Shown here in pieces: positions 1 to 8,263 of a DNA stretch of 64,000 bases. Position 1 is the stretch's first letter. Each line of letters begins with the position of its first letter. This DNA is from Dehalococcoidales bacterium. Lineage in GTDB: Bacteria > Chloroflexota > Dehalococcoidia > Dehalococcoidales > UBA2162. A program made the translations under genes and the position numbers. Below the pieces are notes generated by a model. It saw nothing but the letters and a program-made list of their open reading frames with translations. It did no database searches and was not told the DNA's origin. The stretch spans positions 2,193,167-2,257,166 of the forward strand of contig CP070800.1 in assembly GCA_020343555.1 (NCBI GenBank). The letters are read 5' to 3'.

Positions 1-596
1 GTAATCGGATCATTCCCATGAACGTACTCGTGAAGTGTTTCTCTCGGTACCCAAGCTACAGGATACGGGGGAAATGACCATCGTAACGGCATACCATGCG
101 ACCGTCCGTCTCTCAGGACATAGTCTGCAAAACGTGAAGTAACGATCGGCGCTGTGGGAAGGTCGTAATCTCCTTCGATCGTCCTGGCAAATTCAGCGAG
201 ACTCGCTGAACAGCCATCTCAGCCGCCAACACCAAAAACGACGCCATCAGCTTCCTTTTTAAGCAGCATCCATGTTTCGGGATCATCCGCGAAGGTATTG
301 CCAGCTTTCACATGAAGTACGGTCTTAACCTCGGGCATATTTTTCGCAAACCACTCCTGGACTTCCTGTAAGAATTCATTTGAACCGGCAAAACCGGTAT
401 CGACAAGATAGATTGTTTTACCTTCCAGAGTATCCAGCCGATCAGCCATCCTTCTTGGAAGATCATCAATGTCCATTACAGGCTGAGTTTTCGGATCGAA
501 TATGGACATCATTTCCGATCCCGGTTCGCCACGCCTGCCGAATTTCCCGGTAGGTTGTCCTCTTGGATCGAGTATAGTAATTTTTGTACCGTTCAT
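1..596 (-). CDS. UGSC-family thioredoxin-like selenoprotein, Sec at codon 126, 3' end outside window
   Basis: The ATG at 596 is preferred because AGGAGA lies seven bases upstream. 125 codons run to an in-frame TGA at 219-221, and the frame then stays open for 72 further codons to the window edge. Residues 57-95 (LEGKTIYLVDTGF and the following WFAKNMPEVKTVL stretch) and the GVGG-U-DGCS active-site segment match what I know of the UGSC (seleno)protein family, whose redox motif is GVGD-U/C-GSC. Here the motif reads U-D-G-C, so a Sec-x-x-Cys redox pair is kept. The part after the TGA (LPTAPIVTSRFADYV, then PPYPVAWVP) is clearly coding, so stopping at 219 would truncate the protein at its active site. 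A hairpin suited to SECIS function follows the TGA directly. The physiological substrate is unknown. The gene stands alone, with a pseudogene upstream on the other strand. Confidence 0.85.
186..221 (-). promoter_or_regulatory. Bacterial SECIS element for the UGSC selenoprotein
   Basis: Directly after the UGA (219-221) the mRNA can form a 7-bp perfect stem, UUCAGCG (210-204) with CGCUGAA (198-192), around the loop AGUCU (203-199). An outer GGC (215-213) with GCC (188-186) extends it. The apical loop carries the GU dinucleotide typical of SelB-binding loops and sits 16-20 bases after the UGA, within the usual bacterial distance. The stem lies inside coding sequence, as bacterial SECIS elements do. 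Confidence 0.75.
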
Positions 597-772
597 GCAC
601 AGCTCTCCTGATTTTTTTAAAGCTTGATTGGATTGGGTAAATGGTTTCAAATCTAAAAAATATTATAGCATCCTGTATACCTGGAATTCCAAAATTTAGA
701 CTGATCCAACCTAAATAATCAACCATTCTTTGGACTTGCTTAAGGTATTATAAATATACGCAGTTTTGGAGG

Positions 773-913
773 ATGAAAAAGATGCGAAAATCGTACGATA
801 TAGTGATCATGGGCGTAGGCTCAATCGGACTCACTGCTGACAGTCTGACAAAGCAGTTGAGAGTTATGGTAGCGTTACTCAAAAATGACAGGATTGGCGG
901 TGATTGTTCTTGA
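773..913 (+). pseudogene. Remnant of a pyridine nucleotide-disulfide oxidoreductase N-terminus
   Basis: An ATG at 773 directly follows GGAGG and opens 46 codons. The peptide contains YDIVIMGVGSIGL and ends KNDRIGGDCS before a TGA at 911-913. This matches the FAD-binding start of the mercuric reductase/dihydrolipoamide dehydrogenase family, which reads YDxVVIGxGxxG and then DRIGGDC ahead of the redox CxxxxC helix. The first glycine-rich motif reads GVGSIG and about ten residues between the two motifs fit the normal spacing. The redox-helix cysteines and the rest of the roughly 450-residue protein are absent. The following bases (914-1068) hold no recognisable continuation, so a deletion remnant is more likely than a functional micro-protein. 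Confidence 0.5.
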
Positions 914-1068
914 ATAGTCGGAAACTTAGTCTATAGTTATATCGTGTCTCGTTTAGTTTTCTCCCCAAAGTAGATTGAGAATTTATGCCAGGTACCAATT
1001 CCATAGAAGAAAGTAGATCGTCATATGTAATTATAGCCGGGACATTGTTGAGTGCCAAATGTTTCCGT

Positions 1069-1563
1069 CTAACTCTGGACTGTCCGGGTATATATGACCA
1101 ACCCGCTATCCTGGAAACCCACCTCAGATAAGAAATTACTCAGATCCCAGTCACGTTCACCGACGACAGTACGTATTGTGTCAACTCCTTCTTCGCCACA
1201 ACGCAGGGCTACAGCGTTAATCAATTCCCTTGCTACACCCTTCCGCTGCAGATCAGGATCAACAATTATCATATGAATAAATCCTACCAGTTGGACTGGT
1301 ATACCCACATAAGCCAGACGTCCCCAGATAAACCCGACTACATTATCGTTAACTTTGTAAATAAAACTCAAATCCAACGATCCTCCCAAATTGGTGGATG
1401 TAATCTGTTCTTCAGTCAGGATATCCTGATCAACTGTAGGACGTCTGTATTTGGTATCTACCGATCTCACCGCTCTCAATTTATTGTACACAGCTATAAC
1501 ATCATCAACGTACACATCTGACATAGGAATGATACTTATCACATCTTTTTCTTTCGTTGACAT
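1069..1563 (-). CDS. GNAT-family N-acetyltransferase
   Basis: This is a 164-residue protein when started at the ATG at 1563, which has GGAGGTG six bases upstream; an upstream in-frame start lacks such a site. The central LVGFIHMIIVDPDLQRKGVA segment is the beta4 strand plus the acetyl-CoA pyrophosphate loop (here QRKGVA, the Q/RxxGxG/A motif) of the GCN5-related fold. A second beta-strand region around DTIRTVVGERDWDLSNFLSEVGF matches the usual alpha4/beta7 C-terminal half. The length is normal for a single-domain GNAT. The acceptor (small molecule, antibiotic or protein N-terminus) cannot be predicted. It stands alone between a pseudogene and the hydrogenase operon, with about 100 bases to each side. 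Confidence 0.85.
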   Translation of the reverse strand: MSTKEKDVISIIPMSDVYVDDVIAVYNKLRAVRSVDTKYRRPTVDQDILTEEQITSTNLGGSLDLSFIYKVNDNVVGFIWGRLAYVGIPVQLVGFIHMIIVDPDLQRKGVARELINAVALRCGEEGVDTIRTVVGERDWDLSNFLSEVGFQDSGLVIYTRTVQS

Positions 1564-1662
1564 GACAATCACCTCCGAAGTCAATATTTTTCATTCATAT
1601 CTCTGATTTAGTCTCTACACATATCGTGACTACTTCTCTAGCTGTTATTTATCACTAGGTTA

Positions 1663-2121
1663 CTAAAACGAATTTAACTCATCAGCCACCATAGCCGCAG
1701 CAGCAGGGATAGCTTCCTCGACTTTGTTAGTACACCTCTCGCTGAAATTAGTTACATCTGCTGCTTCGATAGCAAAAATAGTTACCTGTTGTGGCATGAT
1801 TCTGCCTAACTTGTTCCCTAGCTCAAAAACAGCAGGTAGACCTATGCCATGAGTATTGGATATATGACTCGTGTCTATGATGTCATTGCCAGTGAGTGTA
1901 TAAATTTCCCCGGCTTGTCCGTTTTTTGTCTGAATAGAATCAATTATTATGAGTTTTTTATACCCAACAATCGTTTCGAGCAGGTTTAAACCTGATACAG
2001 AGCTTTGTACGAAGGTCAAATCATGTCTGGTAAACCGGGGTTGAAGCTCTTCAATGACGCGAAAACCTACACTATCGTCACTGAGAATTGGATTTCCTAA
2101 CCCTAAAACCAGGGTATTCAA
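1663..2121 (-). CDS. NiFe hydrogenase maturation endopeptidase (HyaD/HycI/HoxW type)
   Basis: The 152-residue protein opens with VLGLGNPILSDDSVGFRVIE, the signature of the hydrogenase maturation protease family, with a nickel-sensing acidic residue in the first segment. The middle LIIIDSIQTKNGQAG carries the second conserved acidic residue, and the NTHGIGL segment supplies the conserved histidine. The enzyme removes the C-terminal tail of a NiFe hydrogenase large subunit once nickel is inserted. It is the last gene of the hydrogenase run, 62 bases after mvhA, whose product still carries a 26-residue tail after its last metal-ligand segment. That makes MvhA its likely substrate. Confidence 0.92.
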   Translation of the reverse strand: MNTLVLGLGNPILSDDSVGFRVIEELQPRFTRHDLTFVQSSVSGLNLLETIVGYKKLIIIDSIQTKNGQAGEIYTLTGNDIIDTSHISNTHGIGLPAVFELGNKLGRIMPQQVTIFAIEAADVTNFSERCTNKVEEAIPAAAAMVADELNSF

Positions 2122-2183
2122 ACTAACCTCCGATATGCCAAATATATTCCTAATAACCCTCTTAAAAAGTGGAACAAACTATG

Positions 2184-3647
2184 TCAGTCCGATGGTGACT
2201 TGTTAATTGCCATTCCCTTGCTATCATAAACCACTATCGGCAAAGGTGAATCACCTGAAATACTATGAGTCGCGCAAGCAAGGCACAAGTCATAGGGACG
2301 CCAGGCCATTTCGATGCAGTTGAGTAATCCTTCGGTTATCTCAATGCCTGGTTTAATTAGAGCTCTAGCTGCTTTATTGATGGACATGTTAACTGCTGCC
2401 GCATTATTAACTGTAGCCACAATTAAGTTAACCTTCTTTATGACTCCTCTGTCATCTGTTACGTAATGATGAGTCAGAGTACCCCGAGGAGCTTCTACGA
2501 TCCCCACACCTTCATCAGGTGTAGCGGTCGGAATAACTCGAATGTCAGGAGAAGCGATTTCAGGATCGTGGCTGAGTTCAAGAAACCTCTCAGCCGCGTA
2601 GAGTAATTCAATAAGACGAGCCCAGTGCATGGCTAATGTATGATGCACCGGTTTACCACCGAGAGTATCATACATCTGCTCGTAGGCTTCTTGAGCTAAT
2701 GGTGTCGCCATACCATCAGCGGCATTGAGTCGTGCAAGTGGTGCAACTCTAAAAACACCACTATCACTGCCATCTATGAATCCTTTCCATCCGACGTTTT
2801 TCAGGTAGGGAAATTTAACATATGTCCATGGCTCTACATGTTCTGCAATGTGCTCAAGATATTCTTTCGGGGAATATTTTGCATACTCGTTACCATCAGG
2901 ATCAACTACTCTAACCTTACCATCGTAAAAATTAACCTTGTTATTATCATCGACAAGACCCATATAATATGTCTTGTGAGTAAAGGCATCACTGACAATC
3001 ATATCCAGGTATTCTTTGTTTTTCAAAACTACATCATCAAAGATCTTCAACGATAATTTGGCGAACTCTATAGAATCCTTGGCTATCTGCTGAATTTCCT
3101 TTATTTCTTCTTTGGTAAGTCCCTTGCTGATACCACCGGGGAGACCAAATACCGGGTGTACCGCTCTTCCACCGAGGATATTAATAACTTTATGGTTTTG
3201 CTCACGGATTTTGATTACCTCTCCAGCTATTTCCAGCCCCACTTTACCAATGACTCCCAAAATATTACGTTCGGCTACCGGGGCATCTGGTCCCATAACA
3301 AAATCTGGCCCTCCAAGAATATAGAAATGGGTAGTATGGTCGGTAACGTAAAAGGAACTGTATAAAAGTTCACGGAGTTTCTTGGCTGGATTAGGCGGAT
3401 TAGTATGGAATAGATCATCCAGAGCTTTTGTGGATGCCAGATGATGGGCTTCCGGACAGACACCACAAATTCTCTGAGTAATCTGCGGTAATTCTTCAGC
3501 CGGACGTCCCTCACAAAATTTTTCAAAGCCGCGTAATTCAGGTACCTGGAAGTAAGTATTCTCAACTTCACCAGAATCATTTAGAAATATTTCTATCTTT
3601 CCATGACCTTCTAATCTTGTAATTGGATCTATTGTTATCTTCTTCAT
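2184..3647 (-). CDS. mvhA: NiFe hydrogenase large subunit, MvhA-like (group 3c type)
   Basis: The 487-residue catalytic subunit holds the Ni-Fe(CN)2CO site. The first cysteine pair lies in RICGVCPEAHH (C61, C64) and the second in PYDLCLACATH (C455, C458). The usual C-terminal motif is DPCxxCxxH; here the proline is leucine, but both nickel-ligand cysteines are present, so activity is expected. The tail after His461 is 26 residues and would be cleaved by the adjacent protease. The gene overlaps mvhG by 4 bases. Because mvhD, hdrA and a fused hdrCB come next upstream, this is the Mvh-Hdr class, in which H2 electrons enter a flavin-bifurcating complex in the cytoplasm. No membrane anchor or signal peptide is seen. 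Confidence 0.93.
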   Translation of the reverse strand: MKKITIDPITRLEGHGKIEIFLNDSGEVENTYFQVPELRGFEKFCEGRPAEELPQITQRICGVCPEAHHLASTKALDDLFHTNPPNPAKKLRELLYSSFYVTDHTTHFYILGGPDFVMGPDAPVAERNILGVIGKVGLEIAGEVIKIREQNHKVINILGGRAVHPVFGLPGGISKGLTKEEIKEIQQIAKDSIEFAKLSLKIFDDVVLKNKEYLDMIVSDAFTHKTYYMGLVDDNNKVNFYDGKVRVVDPDGNEYAKYSPKEYLEHIAEHVEPWTYVKFPYLKNVGWKGFIDGSDSGVFRVAPLARLNAADGMATPLAQEAYEQMYDTLGGKPVHHTLAMHWARLIELLYAAERFLELSHDPEIASPDIRVIPTATPDEGVGIVEAPRGTLTHHYVTDDRGVIKKVNLIVATVNNAAAVNMSINKAARALIKPGIEITEGLLNCIEMAWRPYDLCLACATHSISGDSPLPIVVYDSKGMAINKSPSD

Positions 3648-4603
3648 TTTATAATCGTTCCTTTTAACAACGAATCAGGTAAACTGTAACGGTAAAAACT
3701 ACCTGCCGGATCTGGAATATCATCAACTATTCTCTTCACTTCTTCAGGATTATCGGAGTCGATAACCGAGGCCAGTGCGCTGAGAAAATGAATCCCCTGG
3801 TCAATGACACCCTCTACCGGTCCATAACAACCGGTGCACGGCATATTTGCAGAGGGGCAGGGAGCTCCACAACCACCTCGTGTAGCGATGCCCTGGCACA
3901 GAAGACCCTGCTCCAGAAGACATGTTTCCAGATCAGGAATAATCTCATAGTTTCGGTAAATGTTCTTAATCTTTTTTACGTCCCTCTTTCGTTCGCACTC
4001 TTCGCATACTGCCTTATCACTGTGACTTATAACTGTCCCTTTTGGAGGAAGATTTCCTTCAATCAAAGCTTCAAGCGCCAACCATGTCGTTTTCTCTTCA
4101 GGGGGACATCCGGGGATTATATAATCTACTTCGACGGTCTGACACAGAGAATTGACAGTATCCCAGAACTCAGGCAAAGTAAGTTCCCCTTCAGGTACTC
4201 TATAGTTGGTTTGAGGCACGATTTCCTCTTTGTTATCCGTCGATTCTGTTTCCAGATAAGTTCGTTCGAAAATCATTTGGCGGTTGAACAAATTAGCAAG
4301 TCCGGGAATACAGCCTTCATACGCACAAGAACCATAGGCAATCATAATCTTCGATTTTTCACGAAGCATCTCAGCGATATGCTCTTGCTCTGAATTCCTG
4401 ATAGCACCATTAAATAAACAAGCGTCGATACTCTTATCGGGCATAGCTTCAACATCCTTATACTTGACATCGATAGCTACTGGCCAGAAAACAATATCTG
4501 CGGCTTCAACCAGCTTTAGAAGTTTAATTCCAATCTGTAACTGTGCAATTTCACAGCCACCGCAGCTTGCTGCCCAATATAAAGCTATCTTTAATTTATC
4601 CAT
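3644..4603 (-). CDS. mvhG: NiFe hydrogenase small subunit, MvhG-like
   Basis: The 319-residue iron-sulfur subunit passes electrons from the NiFe site to MvhD. The ATG at 4603 is chosen because GGAGG precedes it by five bases; a longer reading adds only seven residues. The proximal cluster CxxC is at C14/C17 (ASCGGCEIA). Further cysteines lie in GSCAYEGC, PGCPPEE and the C-terminal part (CLLEQGLLCQG, CGAPCPSANMPCTGCYG), the expected pattern for three Fe-S clusters. There is no twin-arginine signal, which fits a cytoplasmic group 3 enzyme. It overlaps mvhD upstream by 8 bases and mvhA downstream by 4, so the three are translationally coupled. Confidence 0.92.
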   Translation of the reverse strand: MDKLKIALYWAASCGGCEIAQLQIGIKLLKLVEAADIVFWPVAIDVKYKDVEAMPDKSIDACLFNGAIRNSEQEHIAEMLREKSKIMIAYGSCAYEGCIPGLANLFNRQMIFERTYLETESTDNKEEIVPQTNYRVPEGELTLPEFWDTVNSLCQTVEVDYIIPGCPPEEKTTWLALEALIEGNLPPKGTVISHSDKAVCEECERKRDVKKIKNIYRNYEIIPDLETCLLEQGLLCQGIATRGGCGAPCPSANMPCTGCYGPVEGVIDQGIHFLSALASVIDSDNPEEVKRIVDDIPDPAGSFYRYSLPDSLLKGTIIK

Positions 4604-5018
4604 TACTACCTCCATTCCTACCAATAAATGGACCTATTTTTCTTATCTGTTCTGTCATCTCATTCGTAATGGAGACAAGCCGTTCTCCTTCTGAAGCTGA
4701 TACCCATTCTAAACGTACTCGTTCATCTTCAACACCAAATTGAGAAAGCATTTTTTTGACTAGAGCCACTCTTCGCATCGTCTTGTAGTTTCCCTCAATG
4801 TAATGGCAGTCACCAGGATGGCAACCGAGTATAAGAACACCATCAGCACCAATTTTAAGGGCTTCAAGGATAAATTCAGGTTCCACCCGACCACTGCACA
4901 TTACTCTTATCGGTCTAACATTAGGTGCATATTTCATTCTTGAAGTTCCTGCCAGATCAGCACCGCGGTAGGAACACCAGTTACATAAAAAGGCAACGAT
5001 CTTCGGCTCAAAGCTCAT
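4596..5018 (-). CDS. mvhD: MvhD, [2Fe-2S] electron-transfer subunit linking hydrogenase to HdrA
   Basis: The 140-residue protein is a single MvhD/FlpD domain. Five conserved cysteines are visible: C12 and C15 (FLCNWCSY), C41 (MCSGR), and C66 and C71 (GCHPGDCHY). In methanogens MvhD carries electrons from MvhG to HdrA. Here it starts 4 bases inside the end of hdrA and ends 8 bases inside mvhG, so it lies exactly between its two expected partners. A second, diverged MvhD domain is fused to the C-terminus of the protein at 10774-12894, so the locus encodes two such domains. Confidence 0.93.
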   Translation of the reverse strand: MSFEPKIVAFLCNWCSYRGADLAGTSRMKYAPNVRPIRVMCSGRVEPEFILEALKIGADGVLILGCHPGDCHYIEGNYKTMRRVALVKKMLSQFGVEDERVRLEWVSASEGERLVSITNEMTEQIRKIGPFIGRNGGSNG

Positions 5019-6985
5019 ACTAATACCCCCTCGATTTCTGCGATAATTTGTGGACTCGTAAAGTGTTTACCGGTTATAGCAGCGCTGGGACAAGCCGCCA
5101 CGCATACCCCGCAACCCTTACACTGGACCTCATTTATTATCGAAATCCCTTTTTCTTCATCGAATGTGATAGCATTGTAGGGACAAAGGAGATTACAGAT
5201 CTTACAGCCAGAACAGCGGTCTTCATCAATTACAGCCGTGGCGGCTTCAACTACTACCTTACCCTGATTAACCATAGCTATGACACGAGCAGCAGCTCCT
5301 GAAGCCTGAGAAACCGAATAGGGTATGTCTTTAGGACCTTGAGCACAACCAACTACATATATACCGTCGGTCGCCGTAGCTACCGGATCAAGTTTAGGGT
5401 GTCTTTCCATGAAGAAACCATCGGCACTGCGGTTAATGTTAAATAACCGGGCGACTGATTCGGCATCCGAACGGGGTTGTAAAGCAGTACTCAGGATAAT
5501 CATGTCTACCGGTACTCTAACTACAGCACACATCAAAGTATCTTCAGCTACAACCACCAGTTTTCCTTGCTCTTCATCACTAATCGCTCGATCGGTGATC
5601 TCCCCGACTTTACCTCGGACGAATTTTACTCCTTCATTGGACAAACGTTTATAGAATTCCTCGAAACCCTTGCTGAAGCAACGCATGTCTATATAAAACT
5701 CATATACTTCAATGTCCTCTATCTTTTCCTTAATCAAATGAGAATGTTTGAGAGAATACATACAACAGACATTGGAGCAATATTCATTATAGTTTTCATC
5801 GCGACTACCGACACAATGAATGATTGCAACACTCTCGGGTTCGGAACCATCATTCAGTAAAATTTTTCCATTGGTGGGACCGGACGCATTACATAACCGT
5901 TCAAACTGGAGTGCGGTTATAACTCCATCATAATGTCTGTACCCATAATCAGAAATGACCGAGGGATCAAAGGAATCATAACCGGTGGCTATTATTACGG
6001 CACCAACTTCTACTTCAATTTCTTCATTTATTTGCTCGAAATCGATCGCCTTGATATCACAAAACTTCTCGCAGGCTCGGCAGGTACCTTTCTTGAAGTA
6101 GACGCAATACTCGGTGTCTATGACAGGTACATTTGGCACAGCTTGAGCGAAAGGAGTATAAATTGCTTTCCGCTCTGTCAGTCCTTCATCGAACTCACTA
6201 ACAGCTTTATATGGGCACTTTTCCACACATACCATACAGCTATTACACTTGGCTTCATCAACATATCTGGCTTTTTTCAGGATTTTAGCTTTATAATTAC
6301 CGATATAACCGGAAAATTCCTTTACTTCACTATATGTTAGTAACTCTATATTTGGATGCTGTCCAACAGAGCTTAGTAGTGGTGTGAATATACAGCTGGC
6401 ACAATCCAGTGTCGGGAATGTTTTGTCAAATTGTGCCATATGCCCTCCTATACTTGGTTCTCTCTCTACCAGGTATACTTTGTATCCGGAGTTTGCTATC
6501 TCCAAGGATGTCTGAATACCGGCGATACCACCACCTACTACCAGAATACTTGGGGTAACAGGGACCTCTCTCACCTCTAATGGAGTTTGGAAATATATTC
6601 GTTTGACGGCAGCACTAACCAGTGCTTTAGCTTTTTCGGTTGCCAGTTTAGGATCTTCTGTCACCCATGAGCATTGTTCACGAATATTTGCCATCTCAAA
6701 GAGATACGGATTCAGTCCGGCACCCTGGACGGCTTGTCGAAAGGTATGTTCGTGCACGTTCGGAGAGCAAGAAGCAACAACCACACGGTTCAGTTTATGT
6801 TGTTTTATATCTTCTTTAATCATATTTTGGCCTGGATCTGAGCACATATAGATGTAATCTTTGGCTATTACCACTGAAGGCATTCCTCGAACGAATTCAA
6901 CAATCTCCTTTGTATCTACCGTTCCTGAGATATTAGTACCGCACTGGCAAATATAAACCCCGATTCTTACTTCTTCTTGCTTCAT
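5015..6985 (-). CDS. hdrA: HdrA, FAD- and Fe-S-containing bifurcating subunit
   Basis: At 656 residues this is a full-length HdrA. The N-terminal Fe-S domain has YICQCGTN (C13, C15), C48 and C73. An FAD-binding thioredoxin-reductase-like domain begins around residue 147 (LVVGGGIAGIQ), with the HdrA-specific LDCASCIF cysteines at 195/198. An inserted ferredoxin region carries CNSCMVCVEKC (247-257) and C294 with C302, C305 and C309. The C-terminal ferredoxin domain has CSGCKICNLLC and CKGCGVCVAAC at about 590-634. No selenocysteine is used. HdrA is the site of flavin-based electron bifurcation in Mvh-Hdr complexes. Neighbours (mvhD after, hdrCB before, metVF in the same run) suggest it couples H2 and ferredoxin to a heterodisulfide-like or methylene-THF acceptor. 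Confidence 0.93.
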   Translation of the reverse strand: MKQEEVRIGVYICQCGTNISGTVDTKEIVEFVRGMPSVVIAKDYIYMCSDPGQNMIKEDIKQHKLNRVVVASCSPNVHEHTFRQAVQGAGLNPYLFEMANIREQCSWVTEDPKLATEKAKALVSAAVKRIYFQTPLEVREVPVTPSILVVGGGIAGIQTSLEIANSGYKVYLVEREPSIGGHMAQFDKTFPTLDCASCIFTPLLSSVGQHPNIELLTYSEVKEFSGYIGNYKAKILKKARYVDEAKCNSCMVCVEKCPYKAVSEFDEGLTERKAIYTPFAQAVPNVPVIDTEYCVYFKKGTCRACEKFCDIKAIDFEQINEEIEVEVGAVIIATGYDSFDPSVISDYGYRHYDGVITALQFERLCNASGPTNGKILLNDGSEPESVAIIHCVGSRDENYNEYCSNVCCMYSLKHSHLIKEKIEDIEVYEFYIDMRCFSKGFEEFYKRLSNEGVKFVRGKVGEITDRAISDEEQGKLVVVAEDTLMCAVVRVPVDMIILSTALQPRSDAESVARLFNINRSADGFFMERHPKLDPVATATDGIYVVGCAQGPKDIPYSVSQASGAAARVIAMVNQGKVVVEAATAVIDEDRCSGCKICNLLCPYNAITFDEEKGISIINEVQCKGCGVCVAACPSAAITGKHFTSPQIIAEIEGVLV

Positions 6986-6996
6986 TTTTCCCCCTT

Positions 6997-8145
6997 CTAA
7001 GTCGCGTCCAGTACCAATTCGGCAATATCTTTAACTTCAATCGAGTCTTCTTTGTTCATACTCAAAATACTATCTTCAAACATAACCATACAGTAGGGAC
7101 AGGCAGTCGCAATTATTTCAGCTTCCACCTCAAGCGCCTGCTCTACTCTTATCTCGGCAAATCTTTCTCCTTTTTTGGTTTCTTCCCAGACTCTTCCACC
7201 ACCTCCGCCACAGCATAGGCTGTTATCATGCGAATTGTACATTTCGACAAGTTCCAATCCAGGGATACTTTCCAGAACATACCGGGGCTCATCATAAATG
7301 CCGTTATGCCGACCCAAATAACAGGAGTCGTGATAAGTAACCTTTTTATTTATTGCCTTGGTTAACTTTAGTTTTTGCTCTTCTATGAGTTGTGTAAGGT
7401 ATTGCACGAAATGGAATACTTCAAAATTACCTTCTAATTCGGGATATTCGTTTTTAATAGACTGGTAGCAGTGAGGAGAGGTTACTACAACAGTTTTAAC
7501 ACCAGCTTCATTGAACAGGTCAATATTAATACGAGCTAAATCTTGGAATGTCTGTTCCTGGCCTATCTTTCGTATGGACTCACCACAGCAAGCTACCTCA
7601 GTATTCAGTAGGATACCATAATCTACTTTAGCTTCTTTCAATAACTTGGCGGTAGCATGAGCAACTCTTTGAAACTTTGGATCGTATGCGGGAATACAAC
7701 AGGGGAGATATAGTATCTCAGTCCCTTTGGTAAAGGTTTTTACCTCAAGGTTCTTTGCCCAGTCGGCTCGTTTTTCAGCAGGTTCTCCTAATGGATTGCC
7801 CACACCGCAAACATTCTTGTAACCGATGCGTAGCGACTCGGGCACCGTACCAGCGCCAAGCTCGGAGACTACCCTGCGTAAAGCTTTCCATATATCGATT
7901 ATTTCTACACCGCGAGGGCAACGATCTACGCAAACCTTACAGGTTACGCACAACCATATGTCGTCCGTTTCAAAATCTGTTAGACCTAACTGCGATTTAT
8001 GGATTATTTGGCGAACAGGGAAACTTCTTACAATGTTCCATGGGCATTTGGTGGTACAAATACCACACTGATAACATAAATTGAGGATTTCACCGCCTTT
8101 ATCGAATATTATATCCGCTGCGTCTTTGTATGGATTTACTACCAT
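6997..8145 (-). CDS. Fused HdrC-HdrB (HdrD-like) heterodisulfide reductase subunit
   Basis: The 382-residue protein joins two units that are separate in cytoplasmic HdrABC. The HdrC part has two 4Fe-4S motifs, CYQCGICTTKC (C24-C34) and CVTCKVCVDRC (C66-C76). The HdrB part has two CCG domains. The first is PCCIPAYD, ACCGES and SPHCYQS; its last CxxC has lost one cysteine, a common variant. The second is complete: DSCYLGRHN, LCCGGGGG and CPYC. CCG domains bind the noncubane cluster that reduces disulfides. No CoM/CoB pathway is visible, so the acceptor is unlikely to be the methanogen heterodisulfide. Adjacent metVF make transfer toward methylene-THF a reasonable inference. The gene ends 11 bases before hdrA. 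Confidence 0.9.
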   Translation of the reverse strand: MVVNPYKDAADIIFDKGGEILNLCYQCGICTTKCPWNIVRSFPVRQIIHKSQLGLTDFETDDIWLCVTCKVCVDRCPRGVEIIDIWKALRRVVSELGAGTVPESLRIGYKNVCGVGNPLGEPAEKRADWAKNLEVKTFTKGTEILYLPCCIPAYDPKFQRVAHATAKLLKEAKVDYGILLNTEVACCGESIRKIGQEQTFQDLARINIDLFNEAGVKTVVVTSPHCYQSIKNEYPELEGNFEVFHFVQYLTQLIEEQKLKLTKAINKKVTYHDSCYLGRHNGIYDEPRYVLESIPGLELVEMYNSHDNSLCCGGGGGRVWEETKKGERFAEIRVEQALEVEAEIIATACPYCMVMFEDSILSMNKEDSIEVKDIAELVLDAT

Positions 8146-8212
8146 TGAACTACCTCACCAATCATTAATGGACCGTAAATTATCTTATGCACAAAAGTGA
8201 ACCTTTTCTGTT

Positions 8213-8236
8213 GGAGGCGGGATTCCTCCCGCCTCC
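8213..8236. terminator. GC-rich intercistronic hairpin between the regulator gene and hdrCB
   Basis: A perfect 10-bp stem, GGAGGCGGGA (8213-8222) and its complement (8227-8236), closes on a TTCC loop. It sits between the double-receiver regulator (ends 8264) and hdrCB (starts 8145) in the same transcript direction. No U-run follows on the minus strand, so it may be an RNA stability or processing hairpin, or a weak terminator splitting the operon, rather than a classical terminator. Confidence 0.5.
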
Positions 8237-8263
8237 TCCCTCTAATCAAGTCAATTAAACTCG

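Noticed and set aside
911..913. TGA after RIGGDCS as a third selenocysteine codon
   Set aside because: The frame after it does not continue the expected redox helix and soon stops; no SECIS-like hairpin with a suitable loop follows. A decayed gene is simpler.
1094..1521. Plus-strand frames across the acetyltransferase region
   Set aside because: They are shadows of the GNAT gene, which has clear acetyl-CoA motifs and a strong ribosome site.
3788..4393. A 201-codon open frame on the plus strand inside mvhG
   Set aside because: Antisense to a well-supported hydrogenase subunit, no family features and no ribosome site.
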